Shown here piece by piece: positions 35,688-44,533 of a DNA stretch of 64,000 bases. Below the pieces are notes generated by a model. That model ran no database searches, was not told the origin of the DNA, and worked only from the letters and a program-made list of their open reading frames with translations. Location: the NCBI GenBank assembly GCA_023387815.1, contig JAEWHK010000050.1:49794-113793 (forward strand). The letters run 5' to 3'. This DNA comes from Pseudomonadota bacterium. GTDB taxonomy: Bacteria > Pseudomonadota > Gammaproteobacteria > Burkholderiales > Burkholderiaceae_B. The position numbers and the translations under genes were made by a program. The number at the start of each line of letters is the position of its first letter. Position 1 is the stretch's first letter.

Positions 35688-36862
35688 GCGACTTCGAACA
35701 GACCGGCTGCGCCCTGACCGCCCCCGATGCACATGGTAATGACTACGTATTTGACCCCACGACGCTTGCCTTCGATGAGCGCATGTCCCACCATCCGTGC
35801 ACCGGATACACCATAGGGATGACCAACCGCAATAGCACCGCCGTTTACGTTAAGCCGATCATCGGGAATGCCCAGTTTATCGCGGCAATACAATACCTGA
35901 CATGCAAATGCTTCGTTCAGTTCCCACAGGCCAATGTCATCCACTTTGAGACCCGCGCGTTCCAGCAATCGGGGAACCGCAAAGACCGGGCCAATACCCA
36001 TTTCGTCGGGCTCGCAGCCAGCCACGGCAAATCCACGGAAGATGCCCAGTGGAGCGATGCCACGTTGGCGCGCGATCTCGGCGTCCATCAGCACGCAGGC
36101 GGAAGATCCATCTGAAAACTGGCTGGCATTTCCGGCAGTAATGACCCCGTTGGGAAACACGGTGCGGATTCTGGATACACCTTCAAGCGTTGTATCCGGA
36201 CGAATACCTTCGTCCGCAGAGATAGTTACCTCGCGACGCGAGATGGCACCGGTTGCCTTGTCGAACACACTCATGACAGTTGTCATAGGTACGATCTCGT
36301 CGTTGAACAAGCCGGCTTCCTGCGCCTTTGCAGCGCGTTGCTGGCTACGGGCGCCGTATTCGTCCTGTGCCTCACGCGTGATTCCGTATCGCTTGGCGAC
36401 TGTCTCGGCCGTTTGCAGCATACTCCAGTAAAGCTCGGGTTTGTGCTGTTTTAGCCATGGATCCTGGCGCATGATGCTATTGATATCGTTCTGCACGCAG
36501 GAAATACTTTCAACGCCACCGGCGACCATGACGGGCACCTGATCCACAATAATGCGCTGCGCCGCCATTGCAATGGCCTGCAGTCCGGAAGAGCAGAAAC
36601 GGTTCACAGTGACACCACCTGTAGTCACCGGCAGTCCTGCACGCAGTGCAATGGCTCTGGCAATATTGCCACCGGTAGTTCCTTCAGGGAACGCACATCC
36701 GATAATGGCATCTTCAACTTCAGATGGTTCAACGCCAGCACGGGCTACAGCGTGCGATACCGAATGCGCACCAAGTGTGGCACCGTAAGTCATATTGAAT
36801 GCGCCCTTCCAGGATTTTGCCAATCCCGTACGGGCCGTGGAAACAATAACGGCTTCTCTCAT
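35684..36862 (-). CDS. acetyl-CoA acyltransferase, PimB-like thiolase
   Basis: A 392-residue thiolase with active-site Cys in NRFCSSGLQA, His in VGHPYGVSGAR and Cys in TMCIGGGQG. It differs clearly from the pcaF product at 31.3 kb and probably cleaves other 3-oxoacyl-CoA chain lengths. The ATG at 36862 is preceded by GGAGAAGAG, which decides the start; the frame is open 27 bp further. Coupled to the downstream ligase. Confidence 0.85.
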   Translation of the reverse strand: MREAVIVSTARTGLAKSWKGAFNMTYGATLGAHSVSHAVARAGVEPSEVEDAIIGCAFPEGTTGGNIARAIALRAGLPVTTGGVTVNRFCSSGLQAIAMAAQRIIVDQVPVMVAGGVESISCVQNDINSIMRQDPWLKQHKPELYWSMLQTAETVAKRYGITREAQDEYGARSQQRAAKAQEAGLFNDEIVPMTTVMSVFDKATGAISRREVTISADEGIRPDTTLEGVSRIRTVFPNGVITAGNASQFSDGSSACVLMDAEIARQRGIAPLGIFRGFAVAGCEPDEMGIGPVFAVPRLLERAGLKVDDIGLWELNEAFACQVLYCRDKLGIPDDRLNVNGGAIAVGHPYGVSGARMVGHALIEGKRRGVKYVVITMCIGGGQGAAGLFEVA

Positions 36863-36975
36863 GTCTCTTCTCCAGAGTATGCAAAACATGTGCGGCAGGC
36901 ACCCGCATTACACCTGTGGTTGATATATGGCATTACCTATATTCCACTTTGCGCGTGATATCGCACATGTCAAAT

Positions 36976-37014
36976 AACTTAGCGCTGAACTTAACGCAGG
37001 AAACTTAACGCAGG
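36976..37014. repeat. 13-14-bp tandem repeat over the stop codon of the bifunctional enzyme gene
   Basis: AACTTAACGCAGG occurs at 36988-37000 and 37002-37014. A diverged third copy (AACTTAGCGCTG) precedes them at 36976-36987. The TAA stop of the gene (37005-37007, minus strand) lies in the last copy, so read-through would meet repeated stops. Confidence 0.85.
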
Positions 37015-39089
37015 GCTTCCCCGCTTTTTGCGTGCTGCTCGATCAGGGCTGCGGGTTTCCACGCTTGCGGGCGACGCGAGCTGTCGCCAAATCGACGAAT
37101 CGCGCGCAATACATTGAAGAGACCCGCCTGCTGGGCATAATGCATTGGGCCGCCGCGGTGCAGAGGGAAACCGTAGCCATTCAGATAGACGATATCGATA
37201 TCGGACGCGCGCAATGCAATACCCTCTTCCAGGATTTTGGCGCCTTCATTAGCCAGCGCATATACGCAGCGCTCAACAATTTCCTGATCGCTGATTTTGC
37301 GTGGCTCAATGCCCTTTTCATTGCGGAAAGTTTCGATCATTTTCTCTACTTCAGGATCAACATGAGGCTTGCGATCGCCTTCTACATAACGATACCAGCC
37401 TGCACCGGTTTTCTGACCATAGCGGCCGGCTTCACACAGGCGATCGGCGACCACTTCTTCATACGAGTCCGGGTTGGCTTCTTTCTTGCGCTTGCGAATG
37501 GCCCAGCCAATATCCAGGCCGGCCAGATCGCCGACACGATAGGGCCCCATGGCAAAACCAAAATTTTCCAGCGCGCGATCAATTTGCGAAGGCGACGCGC
37601 CCTGCAGCATGGCCTCGTCTGCCGCATCACGATAAGCATAAAGCATGCGATTGCCGATAAAGCCGTCGCATACACCCGATACCACCGGCTTTTTGCCGAT
37701 CTTCTTGCCCATATCGATACACGTTGCCAGAACATCCTTGGCGGTTTTTTCGCCACGCACAATTTCCAGCAACTTCATGACATTGGCCGGGCTGAAAAAA
37801 TGCAGACCAATAACGTCCTGCGGACGTTTGGTGAATGAAGCAATCTTGTTGACGTCCAGTGTCGAGGTATTGGATGCGAGAATTGCGCCCTGCCTGGCGA
37901 CGCGATCAAGTTCTTTGAAGACCACTTCCTTGACGCCCATTTCCTCGAAAACCGCTTCGATAATAAGATCGACATTGTTCAGATCATCATAGGTGAGCGT
38001 GGTCGTAAGCAGATTCATGCGCTCTTCCACCTGCTCAGCAGTGAGCCGACCTTTTTTCATGGTGTTTTCGTAATTCTTGCGGATGGTGGCAACGCCCCGT
38101 TGCAAAGCTTCTTCTTTCTGCTCCAGCAAAACCACGGGAATGCCCGCATTCAGGTAATTCATACTGATACCGCCACCCATCGTGCCAGCACCAATCACGC
38201 CGACGCTGGCTATGGGACGCAGTGGTGTGTCAGCGGGAATGTCCGGAATTTTTGTAGCGGCACGCTCAGCGGCAAATACGTGCCGCAATGCCAATGACGC
38301 AGGTGAAGTCATGAGTTGATTGAAACGCTCACGCTCAAAAGCAAGGCCCTCATCAAAAGGCATGGACACGCTGGCAGCGACAGCTTCGACGCAAGCCGCC
38401 GGAGCCGGAAATTTCGCCGCTCCGGCGGCAGCTGCATTGCGAGCGTTAAGTAGCAGCGCCTCGGCGTCTGCGTCTTCTACCTTCAGATCACGTATGCGTT
38501 TCAATGGTGCGTCTGTGCCCAGCTTGCCGGCAAAATCAATGGCTGCCGCTTGCGGATCACTATCAACAACCTTGTCAAACAGGGCGCTTTCTGCAAGTGT
38601 CGACGCCTTGACGATCTGGCCTGAAGTAATCATGTTCAGAGCTTTTTCCAGTCCCAGTACGCGGGGCAGACGCTGAGTACCGCCCGCCCCGGGCAAAATA
38701 CCCAATTTGACTTCGGGAAGACCCACTTTTGCACCCGCCGCGGCAACCCGATAGTGCGCAGCAAGCGCCAGCTCCAGTCCACCACCCAGGCACACGCCAT
38801 TGATGGCAGCGACAACTGGCTTGGCAGATTGTTCCAGAACTTCAATCACAGTTCGCAAGGTGGGCGCCTGGGACGCCTTTGGTGTACCGAATTCGGTGAC
38901 ATCTGCCCCGCCCGAAAATGCGCGCTCTGATCCGCCCATCACAATGGCCCGGATTGCAGGATTGCTATTGGCACGGTCTACGCTTTCGACGATGGCTGTT
39001 CGCAAGCCGTGGCCGAGCCCGTTCACTGGCGGATTGTTGAAAGTGATGACGGCGATGCCGTCCTTTTCTTCGTAGGACGCGTGATCCAT
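37005..39089 (-). CDS. bifunctional enoyl-CoA hydratase/3-hydroxyacyl-CoA dehydrogenase, PimF-like
   Basis: A 694-residue fusion. The N-terminal crotonase domain (about 1-190) has the oxyanion loops GGSERAFSGGADVTEF and GVCLGGGLELALAAHYR and the Glu in LPEVKLGILPGAGGTQRL. The NAD-binding dehydrogenase domain begins near residue 295 (GVIGAGTMGGGI) with the catalytic His in IGLHFFSPANVM. Hydration and oxidation of enoyl-CoA are thus on one chain, as in FadJ and PimF. The ATG at 39089 follows GGAG; an ATG at 39104 is possible. First gene of the minus-strand run. Confidence 0.87.
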   Translation of the reverse strand: MDHASYEEKDGIAVITFNNPPVNGLGHGLRTAIVESVDRANSNPAIRAIVMGGSERAFSGGADVTEFGTPKASQAPTLRTVIEVLEQSAKPVVAAINGVCLGGGLELALAAHYRVAAAGAKVGLPEVKLGILPGAGGTQRLPRVLGLEKALNMITSGQIVKASTLAESALFDKVVDSDPQAAAIDFAGKLGTDAPLKRIRDLKVEDADAEALLLNARNAAAAGAAKFPAPAACVEAVAASVSMPFDEGLAFERERFNQLMTSPASLALRHVFAAERAATKIPDIPADTPLRPIASVGVIGAGTMGGGISMNYLNAGIPVVLLEQKEEALQRGVATIRKNYENTMKKGRLTAEQVEERMNLLTTTLTYDDLNNVDLIIEAVFEEMGVKEVVFKELDRVARQGAILASNTSTLDVNKIASFTKRPQDVIGLHFFSPANVMKLLEIVRGEKTAKDVLATCIDMGKKIGKKPVVSGVCDGFIGNRMLYAYRDAADEAMLQGASPSQIDRALENFGFAMGPYRVGDLAGLDIGWAIRKRKKEANPDSYEEVVADRLCEAGRYGQKTGAGWYRYVEGDRKPHVDPEVEKMIETFRNEKGIEPRKISDQEIVERCVYALANEGAKILEEGIALRASDIDIVYLNGYGFPLHRGGPMHYAQQAGLFNVLRAIRRFGDSSRRPQAWKPAALIEQHAKSGEALR

Positions 39090-39447
39090 GATGCGAGTCT
39101 CCATTATGCAAATTGGCCGGGCTGGACGCCTGAAACTGAAAATGACTCCCTATGCACTTCCTTTTGCATTATCCAGGCACAACCAGGCGCCGGATGCAAA
39201 ATTGTTTTGCATAGCAGAATTAAAGCGATCCAGTGATCTGTTGATAGTACTCTTTTGCCAGTCACTCTGTAAAGTGGTTTGGCGGTTAGTAGAATTCCGA
39301 TCCTAGTAACTTCCGCACTTTCCATTCACCGGTTTGCTCGCTATAATGAATTCCATAAATCAATTTACAATTCCACTGTGCAGAATCTCTGAGCAAAACA
39401 TCACTGCGCAACTGTAATTCCGACCCTTTTCATAGGACACCTCATTC
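39090..39447. promoter_or_regulatory. divergent promoter region of the pim-like genes
   Basis: About 360 bp between the bifunctional enzyme (minus) and the first acyl-CoA dehydrogenase (plus). A perfect TATAAT at 39342-39347 with a weak TTTCCA (39319-39324) 17 bp upstream is a candidate plus-strand promoter. TTCCGCA at 39311 resembles half of the candidate IclR operator found at 43.4 kb. No gene seen. Confidence 0.45.
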
Positions 39448-40644
39448 ATGGATATCCGCTACACACCTGAACAACTGGCGTTTCGCGACATGGTACGCGA
39501 ATTCCTGGAAACCGCGGTTCCAGCAACAGTACGGGAAAAGACCCGTCAATGTCTGCCATTGAGCAAAACAGAAAGACAAGAGTGGCAGCGCAGTCTTTTT
39601 GAAAAAGGCTGGGGGGCGCCCTCATGGCCGGTAGAATTTGGCGGTACAGGGTGGGACGCCGTGCAAAGACATATTTTTGAAGAGGAATGCGCTGCCTATG
39701 GCGCACCAGAGCAATTGCCTTTCGGTCTGAAAATGGTTGCTCCGGTCATTCAGAAGTACGGCAGCCCACAACAGCAGGAAACATTCCTGCCGCGGATCCT
39801 GTCTGGCGAAGACTGGTGGTGTCAGGGTTATTCGGAACCGGGCGCCGGCTCAGATCTGGCTTCCCTCAAAACAACCGCAGTGCGCGACGGCGACGACTAT
39901 ATCGTCAACGGCCAGAAAACGTGGACCACCCTTGCCCAGCATGCCGACTGGATCTTCTGTCTGGTGCGCACCAATCCCGAAGTACGCAAGCAGGAAGGCA
40001 TCTCCTTTCTGCTGATCGACATGAAAACACCCGGCATTACTGTCCGGCCAATCATCATGCTCGACGACGGGCACGAGGTCAATGAAGTGTGGCTGGAAAA
40101 TGTGCGCGTCCCGGCAGCCAATCTGATCGGCGAAGAGAACAAGGGCTGGACCTATGCAAAATTTCTGCTTGGTCACGAGCGAACCAATATCGCACGGGTT
40201 GGTCGATCCAAGGCGGCACTGCAACTAGTCAAGGAGTCAGCAGCCCGGCAACTGGGTAACGATGGTAAGCCCTTGTTGCAGGATGCGCGCTTTCGGGACA
40301 AGCTTGCACAGGTAGAACTGGACCTCATGGCACTGGAAATTACCAATCTGAAGCTTATCTCACAGGACGGCAGCCACCATACGCCCGGGCCCGAAGCCTC
40401 CATCCTGAAAGTGAAGGGGTCCGAAATCCAGCAGGCCATTACCGCATTGGCGTCACAAGTCAGCGGACCGTATGCTGCCGCACACATTTTGCCCGATGAT
40501 CAGGTTCATGAACTCTCGGCAGCGTTTCCTCAAGATCAGGAACATATGACTGCCCAGTACTTCAACTATCGAAAAACGACAATTTACGGTGGCTCCAACG
40601 AAGTGCAGAAAAGCATTATCTGCCGGATGATTCTGGGTCTGTAA
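39448..40644 (+). CDS. pimC: acyl-CoA dehydrogenase, pimeloyl-CoA dehydrogenase large-subunit type
   Basis: A 398-residue flavoprotein. The pattern DWWCQGYSEPGAGSDLASLKT, NGQKTWTTLAQHADWIFCL and IYGGSNEVQKSI is that of PimC from pimelate degraders. The usual C-terminal catalytic Glu of YEGT-type enzymes is absent (YGGS). A Glu in LGHERTNIAR (about residue 244) stands where isovaleryl-CoA dehydrogenase has its base. It likely forms a heteromer with the next product and oxidises a medium-chain acyl- or dicarboxyl-CoA. First gene of a plus-strand operon. Confidence 0.75.
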   Translation: MDIRYTPEQLAFRDMVREFLETAVPATVREKTRQCLPLSKTERQEWQRSLFEKGWGAPSWPVEFGGTGWDAVQRHIFEEECAAYGAPEQLPFGLKMVAPVIQKYGSPQQQETFLPRILSGEDWWCQGYSEPGAGSDLASLKTTAVRDGDDYIVNGQKTWTTLAQHADWIFCLVRTNPEVRKQEGISFLLIDMKTPGITVRPIIMLDDGHEVNEVWLENVRVPAANLIGEENKGWTYAKFLLGHERTNIARVGRSKAALQLVKESAARQLGNDGKPLLQDARFRDKLAQVELDLMALEITNLKLISQDGSHHTPGPEASILKVKGSEIQQAITALASQVSGPYAAAHILPDDQVHELSAAFPQDQEHMTAQYFNYRKTTIYGGSNEVQKSIICRMILGL

Positions 40645-40696
40645 TGCCCGCCCATCCTTATTGATCAAGACACAGAATACCTACGGAGTCATTCAA

Positions 40697-41860
40697 ATGG
40701 ACTTTACCTTTACCGAAGAACAGCTTGCCCTGCAAGATACACTTGAACGTTTTATCGACAAAGACTATACGTTCGAACAGCGCAGAAAAAATCTGGCCGC
40801 CGAACGCCATTTCAACGAAGCGACATGGTCATCTTTCGCAGACCTGGGCATCCTCGCCCTGCCCTTTTCGGAAGAAGACGGCGGTCTGGGCGGTTCACCG
40901 CTGGACACTTATCTGGTCATGCGGACCCTGGCCAAAGGGCTGGTTCTTGAACCCTATATCAGCACCGTTGTGCTGTCTGGCTCATTCCTGCAACATCACG
41001 CAAGTGCAGAACAACGTAGTATCCTCATTCCCGCCATTGCAGATGGTTCAGCGCGCTTTGCCTTCGCGCATTACGATGTCGAATCACGCTATCAGGAATC
41101 GCGCATCCATACACGCGCCAGTAAAAACGGCGAAAAGTGGGTATTGAATGGTCACAAGGCCGTCGTAATTGACGCGCCAGTCTGCGATCATTGGCTCATC
41201 ACCGCAAGAACCTCTGGCGAAAACAATGACACGCATGGTCTGTCTGTCTTTCTGGTCAAGGCTGACCATCCTGGCATTACTGTCAAGCCCTACAAACTGC
41301 ATGATGGTCATCTGGCAGCAGATTTGGTCATTAACAATGCCGAGGTGTCGGCCGACGCACTGATCGGGGCGGCGGACGAAGCCTACCCTGCCATCATGCT
41401 GGCACTCGCCGCCACCAACGCTGCGCTCGCCGCAGAATCTGCCGGGCTGATGCAGGCAATGAACGAAGCAACACTGGAATACATGAAGACTCGCAAGCAG
41501 TTTGGCGTGGCCATCGGTACGTTCCAGGCCCTGCAGCACCGTATGGCGGACATGGCCATTGCTGCAGAGCAGGCCACTTCCATGGCATTGCTCGCATCCA
41601 TCAGTCAGTCCGATGAGAATCCGCAGGAGCGCATTGGCAAAGGGGCCGCAGCAAGGGTGCTATTGGCCAGGCTGTCACGTCATGTGGGTGAAGAAGCCGT
41701 ACAACTGCATGGCGGGATGGGCGTGACCGACGAACTGATTGTTCCTCATTACTTTAAACGAATCACTGTACTGAATTCGCAATACGGCGATGCAGACTTC
41801 CATTTGCAAAGATATAGTGATAGCCTTCTGGACTCCGCGACAGATAGCAAACCCGCCTGA
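40697..41860 (+). CDS. pimD: acyl-CoA dehydrogenase, pimeloyl-CoA dehydrogenase small-subunit type
   Basis: A 387-residue acyl-CoA dehydrogenase fold protein (DFTFTEEQLALQDTLERFIDKDY at the start; HGGMGVTDELIVPHYFKRI near the end). Neither position normally supplying the catalytic Glu carries one, so it is probably the non-catalytic partner of the preceding subunit, as in other alpha2-beta2 acyl-CoA dehydrogenases. The ATG at 40697 follows GGAG; the frame is open 36 bp upstream. It starts 52 bp after the first subunit. Confidence 0.72.
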   Translation: MDFTFTEEQLALQDTLERFIDKDYTFEQRRKNLAAERHFNEATWSSFADLGILALPFSEEDGGLGGSPLDTYLVMRTLAKGLVLEPYISTVVLSGSFLQHHASAEQRSILIPAIADGSARFAFAHYDVESRYQESRIHTRASKNGEKWVLNGHKAVVIDAPVCDHWLITARTSGENNDTHGLSVFLVKADHPGITVKPYKLHDGHLAADLVINNAEVSADALIGAADEAYPAIMLALAATNAALAAESAGLMQAMNEATLEYMKTRKQFGVAIGTFQALQHRMADMAIAAEQATSMALLASISQSDENPQERIGKGAAARVLLARLSRHVGEEAVQLHGGMGVTDELIVPHYFKRITVLNSQYGDADFHLQRYSDSLLDSATDSKPA

Positions 41861-41875
41861 GAGAATGCGCAAAAC

Positions 41876-42301
41876 ATGACTGACCAGAATATTCCACAAC
41901 ATTATCGACTCCTCAATCGGTTCAGTTCCTTTTCGGATCTGACCGGCCCCTTCTATGAGAAAGTCATTGATGATCGTCATGTGGGCATTGCCGTTAGAGT
42001 GCAGGCATCTCATCTGAATAAAATCGGCGTCGCGCACGGCGGACTGATCATGACAGTCGCCGACAATGCTTTTGGCGATGCCATTCTGAACGCGCATGAC
42101 GAATCCGTTTCTTTCGTCACCATGTCACTGACCTGTGAATTCATGTCCGCTGTGCGCGAAGGCGACTGGCTTGAGGCCACTGTAGATATTCAGCGCAAGG
42201 GCAAACGGGTTATTTTTGCGAATTGCGATCTGCGCGTGGGAGAGCGGAAAGTGGCATTTGCCACCGCCCTTTTCTCTCTGATCGAAAAGCGCGCTGAGTA
42301 A
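41876..42301 (+). CDS. PaaI-family hotdog thioesterase
   Basis: A 141-residue single hotdog-fold protein with the pattern NKIGVAHGGLIMTVADNAFGDA; the HGG and the acidic residue on the long helix are the usual catalytic elements. It would hydrolyse acyl-CoA intermediates and free CoA if the pathway stalls. It starts 15 bp after the second dehydrogenase and probably shares its transcript. Confidence 0.83.
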   Translation: MTDQNIPQHYRLLNRFSSFSDLTGPFYEKVIDDRHVGIAVRVQASHLNKIGVAHGGLIMTVADNAFGDAILNAHDESVSFVTMSLTCEFMSAVREGDWLEATVDIQRKGKRVIFANCDLRVGERKVAFATALFSLIEKRAE

Positions 42302-42359
42302 CTTTTTGGCCGGCTGTTTCTCCGGCCGGCTTCTGCTCAGACCACCTGCTATTTGAGCC

Positions 42360-42388
42360 GCCGGCTTCTCACGCCGGCTTAATTTTTT
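42360..42388. terminator. terminator between the thioesterase and iclR-type genes
   Basis: The self-complementary GCCGGC occurs at 42360-42365 and 42373-42378 with a 7-nt loop, followed by TTAATTTTTT. A second GGCCGG-rich hairpin lies at about 42308-42330. Both sit between convergent genes. Confidence 0.65.
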
Positions 42389-42401
42389 GGACCGGCTAAT
42401 C

Positions 42402-43223
42402 TCAGGCAGGCTGCCCCACTGTTTCTTTAAGCTTGCCAACCAGTTCCAGCAAACGCGGTCTGGCTTCATCAAGCAGAAAACGTTCAGACAGGTTAAATGA
42501 TGGCCCGCCGCAGCTGATTGCCATGATAGGAAACTGACGTCCCAGATTCAATCCCACGGCAATTGCATTCACATCTTTTTGCCAGTCGCCAAAAGAGCAG
42601 GTGCAACCCAGCCTATTGTAGTCTTCCAAAGACGCAGCAATGCCGGTCATCAGTGCCTCACTGGCCTGCTCGTCCAGCTCACGCACCCGACCGAAAATTT
42701 CCTCTCGCTCCTGCACCGGGATTTCGGCCAGGTAGGCGCGCCCCATGGCGGTCGAAACGATTGGGATGCGCGCTCCGACATCCATACTCAGCGTCAATGC
42801 AGACTGACTGCGGCAATTTTCCAGATAAAGCATGGACAGGCGGTCTCGCGTTCCAAGTGTGACCATGCCTTGCGTTTCATCGGCCAGGGCCTGCATCAAT
42901 GGTCTGGCAACCTGGCGGATATCAAGGCGGGCAAGCAGCCCGACACCCAATGACAGGGTTGCAATTCCCAATTGGTACTTGCTGCTCTCTTCATCATGCG
43001 TTAAGTAACCCAGCCGTGTCAGCGTATAAGTAATGCGTGACACCGTGGACTTAGGCAGCTTGCAGCGCTGCGCAATCTCCTGATTTCCCAGCACTTTATT
43101 GCCCGAACGAAAGCAGGCAAGCACATCCAGTCCGCGTGCTATCGCGGTAATAAAATGACGATCATCTTCGTATTCGCTGGCCAATGGTGGTTTATTGATG
43201 GTTTTTCTGATGTCAGTTGTCAT
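42402..43223 (-). CDS. IclR-family transcriptional regulator
   Basis: A 273-residue regulator. The N-terminal winged helix (ALDVLACFRSGNKVLGNQEIAQRCKLPKSTVSRITYTLTRLGYL) and the C-terminal effector domain (VTLGTRDRLSMLYLENCR, GRAYLAEIP, LGCTCSFGDW, GLNLGRQFP) are complete. IclR proteins sense acids or acyl-CoAs and often control aromatic and fatty-acid catabolism. It divides the two beta-oxidation operons and is divergent from the second one, with a strong palindrome between. The ATG at 43223 gives the usual N-terminus; an upstream ATG would add 13 residues. Confidence 0.88.
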   Translation of the reverse strand: MTTDIRKTINKPPLASEYEDDRHFITAIARGLDVLACFRSGNKVLGNQEIAQRCKLPKSTVSRITYTLTRLGYLTHDEESSKYQLGIATLSLGVGLLARLDIRQVARPLMQALADETQGMVTLGTRDRLSMLYLENCRSQSALTLSMDVGARIPIVSTAMGRAYLAEIPVQEREEIFGRVRELDEQASEALMTGIAASLEDYNRLGCTCSFGDWQKDVNAIAVGLNLGRQFPIMAISCGGPSFNLSERFLLDEARPRLLELVGKLKETVGQPA

Positions 43224-43558
43224 AATCAGGATTGCATAATCACGGCTGCCTGCATGTTCCAACAGGCAGAATTAAAAAACAGATTGCAGATGTGCAAACG
43301 TCCGGGCGGTTCCGCGCCAAAAAATTACAATAATACTCGTTTTATACTCTGTTTAAAAAGAAAATCTCATTGCTCGAGCGCGCAGAGTAGTCTATGATAA
43401 ATGTATTATCGATGAACGTCACGAACCACTATTGTACCGCAGTGCGGAATAATATTTCAAATATCATCGATAATGACAGGGGTACACCCGGCCAGTTGCT
43501 GGCAATCTGACAGTGCCCCGACATTACAATTGAAATCTTCTGACCGAGGTTGCTTTAT
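43224..43558. promoter_or_regulatory. divergent control region with candidate IclR operator
   Basis: About 335 bp. At 43431-43453 lies a palindrome of form ATT-N3-CCGCA-G-TGCGG-N3-AAT. It is flanked symmetrically by an 11-bp inverted repeat, ATTATCGATGA (43405-43415) and TCATCGATAAT (43464-43474). The first half of the region is AT-rich. A GAGG precedes the ATG at 43559. I infer control by the divergent IclR protein. Confidence 0.6.
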
Positions 43559-44533
43559 ATGACCCATCCTGTCGTACAAGAATTGCGTGCACAAATGACG
43601 CTTCCTGTTATTTGCTCTCCCATGTTCATCGTGTCCAATCCCGACATGGTTATCGAGCAGTGCAAAAGTGGTCTTATCGGATCGTTTCCCGCACTGAATG
43701 CCCGCCCGGCCACTTTGCTCGACGACTGGCTCGCCCGCATTACCAGTACGCTGGATGAAGAACGCAATCAGAATCCGGAAAAGAAAATTGCGCCGTTCGC
43801 GGTCAATCAGATCATTCATACGTCAAATGACCGGCTTGATCATGACATGCAGACCTGCGCGAAATACAAGGTTCCCATTATCATTACCAGTCTGCGTGCC
43901 CCCAATGAAGTGGCAAGCGAAGTGCACCGCTGGGGTGGTCTTGTATTTCATGACGTCACAACCATCCGTCATGCGGAAAAAGCGCTTGAAGCCGGTGTGG
44001 ACGGACTGATTCTTGTCGCGGCAGGTGCCGGTGGGCACGCCGGGACGCTCAGTCCATTTGCACTGGTGTCTGAAGTGCGCAAATTCTATGACGGTCCGAT
44101 CATTCTTTCCGGCTCAATCACCAATGGCAATACGATTCTGGCAGCCCAGGCCATGGGCGCCGATTTTGCATACATCGGTACGCGTTTCATTGCCAGTCAG
44201 GAGGCCAATGCAGATCCTCGCTACAAACAGATGATTGTCGAATCCTCTGCAAAAGATATCGTTTATACGCCCTTCTTTACCGGCATTCCGGGTAACTATC
44301 TTGCCTCCAGCATCACGGCCTCTGGCCTGGATCCGGCCAATCTGAAACCTGAAGACAAATCTTCGACCAATTTTGGCACAACCCGCGTCAAGGCCTGGAA
44401 AGATGTCTGGGGTGCCGGCCAGGGCGTCGGGACCATCGATGCCGTCGAACCTGTCGCTACAATTGCAGAACGCATGCAGCAGGAGTACGCGGCAGCGCGC
44501 GAGCGCATCGCCAAAGAGAGTGCATATGACTGA
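43559..44533 (+). CDS. nitronate monooxygenase-family FMN protein
   Basis: A 324-residue TIM-barrel flavoprotein of the 2-nitropropane dioxygenase/nitronate monooxygenase family. VICSPMFIVSNPDMVIEQCKSGLIGSFPALNARP at the N-terminus, the His in NQIIHTSNDR and the FMN-phosphate loop AAGAGGHAGTLSPFAL are present. Its place with an enoyl-CoA hydratase and an acyl-CoA dehydrogenase suggests a role in catabolism of the shared substrate rather than detoxification, but the reaction is unknown. The ATG at 43559 follows GAGG. It overlaps the next gene by 8 bp. Confidence 0.85.
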   Translation: MTHPVVQELRAQMTLPVICSPMFIVSNPDMVIEQCKSGLIGSFPALNARPATLLDDWLARITSTLDEERNQNPEKKIAPFAVNQIIHTSNDRLDHDMQTCAKYKVPIIITSLRAPNEVASEVHRWGGLVFHDVTTIRHAEKALEAGVDGLILVAAGAGGHAGTLSPFALVSEVRKFYDGPIILSGSITNGNTILAAQAMGADFAYIGTRFIASQEANADPRYKQMIVESSAKDIVYTPFFTGIPGNYLASSITASGLDPANLKPEDKSSTNFGTTRVKAWKDVWGAGQGVGTIDAVEPVATIAERMQQEYAAARERIAKESAYD

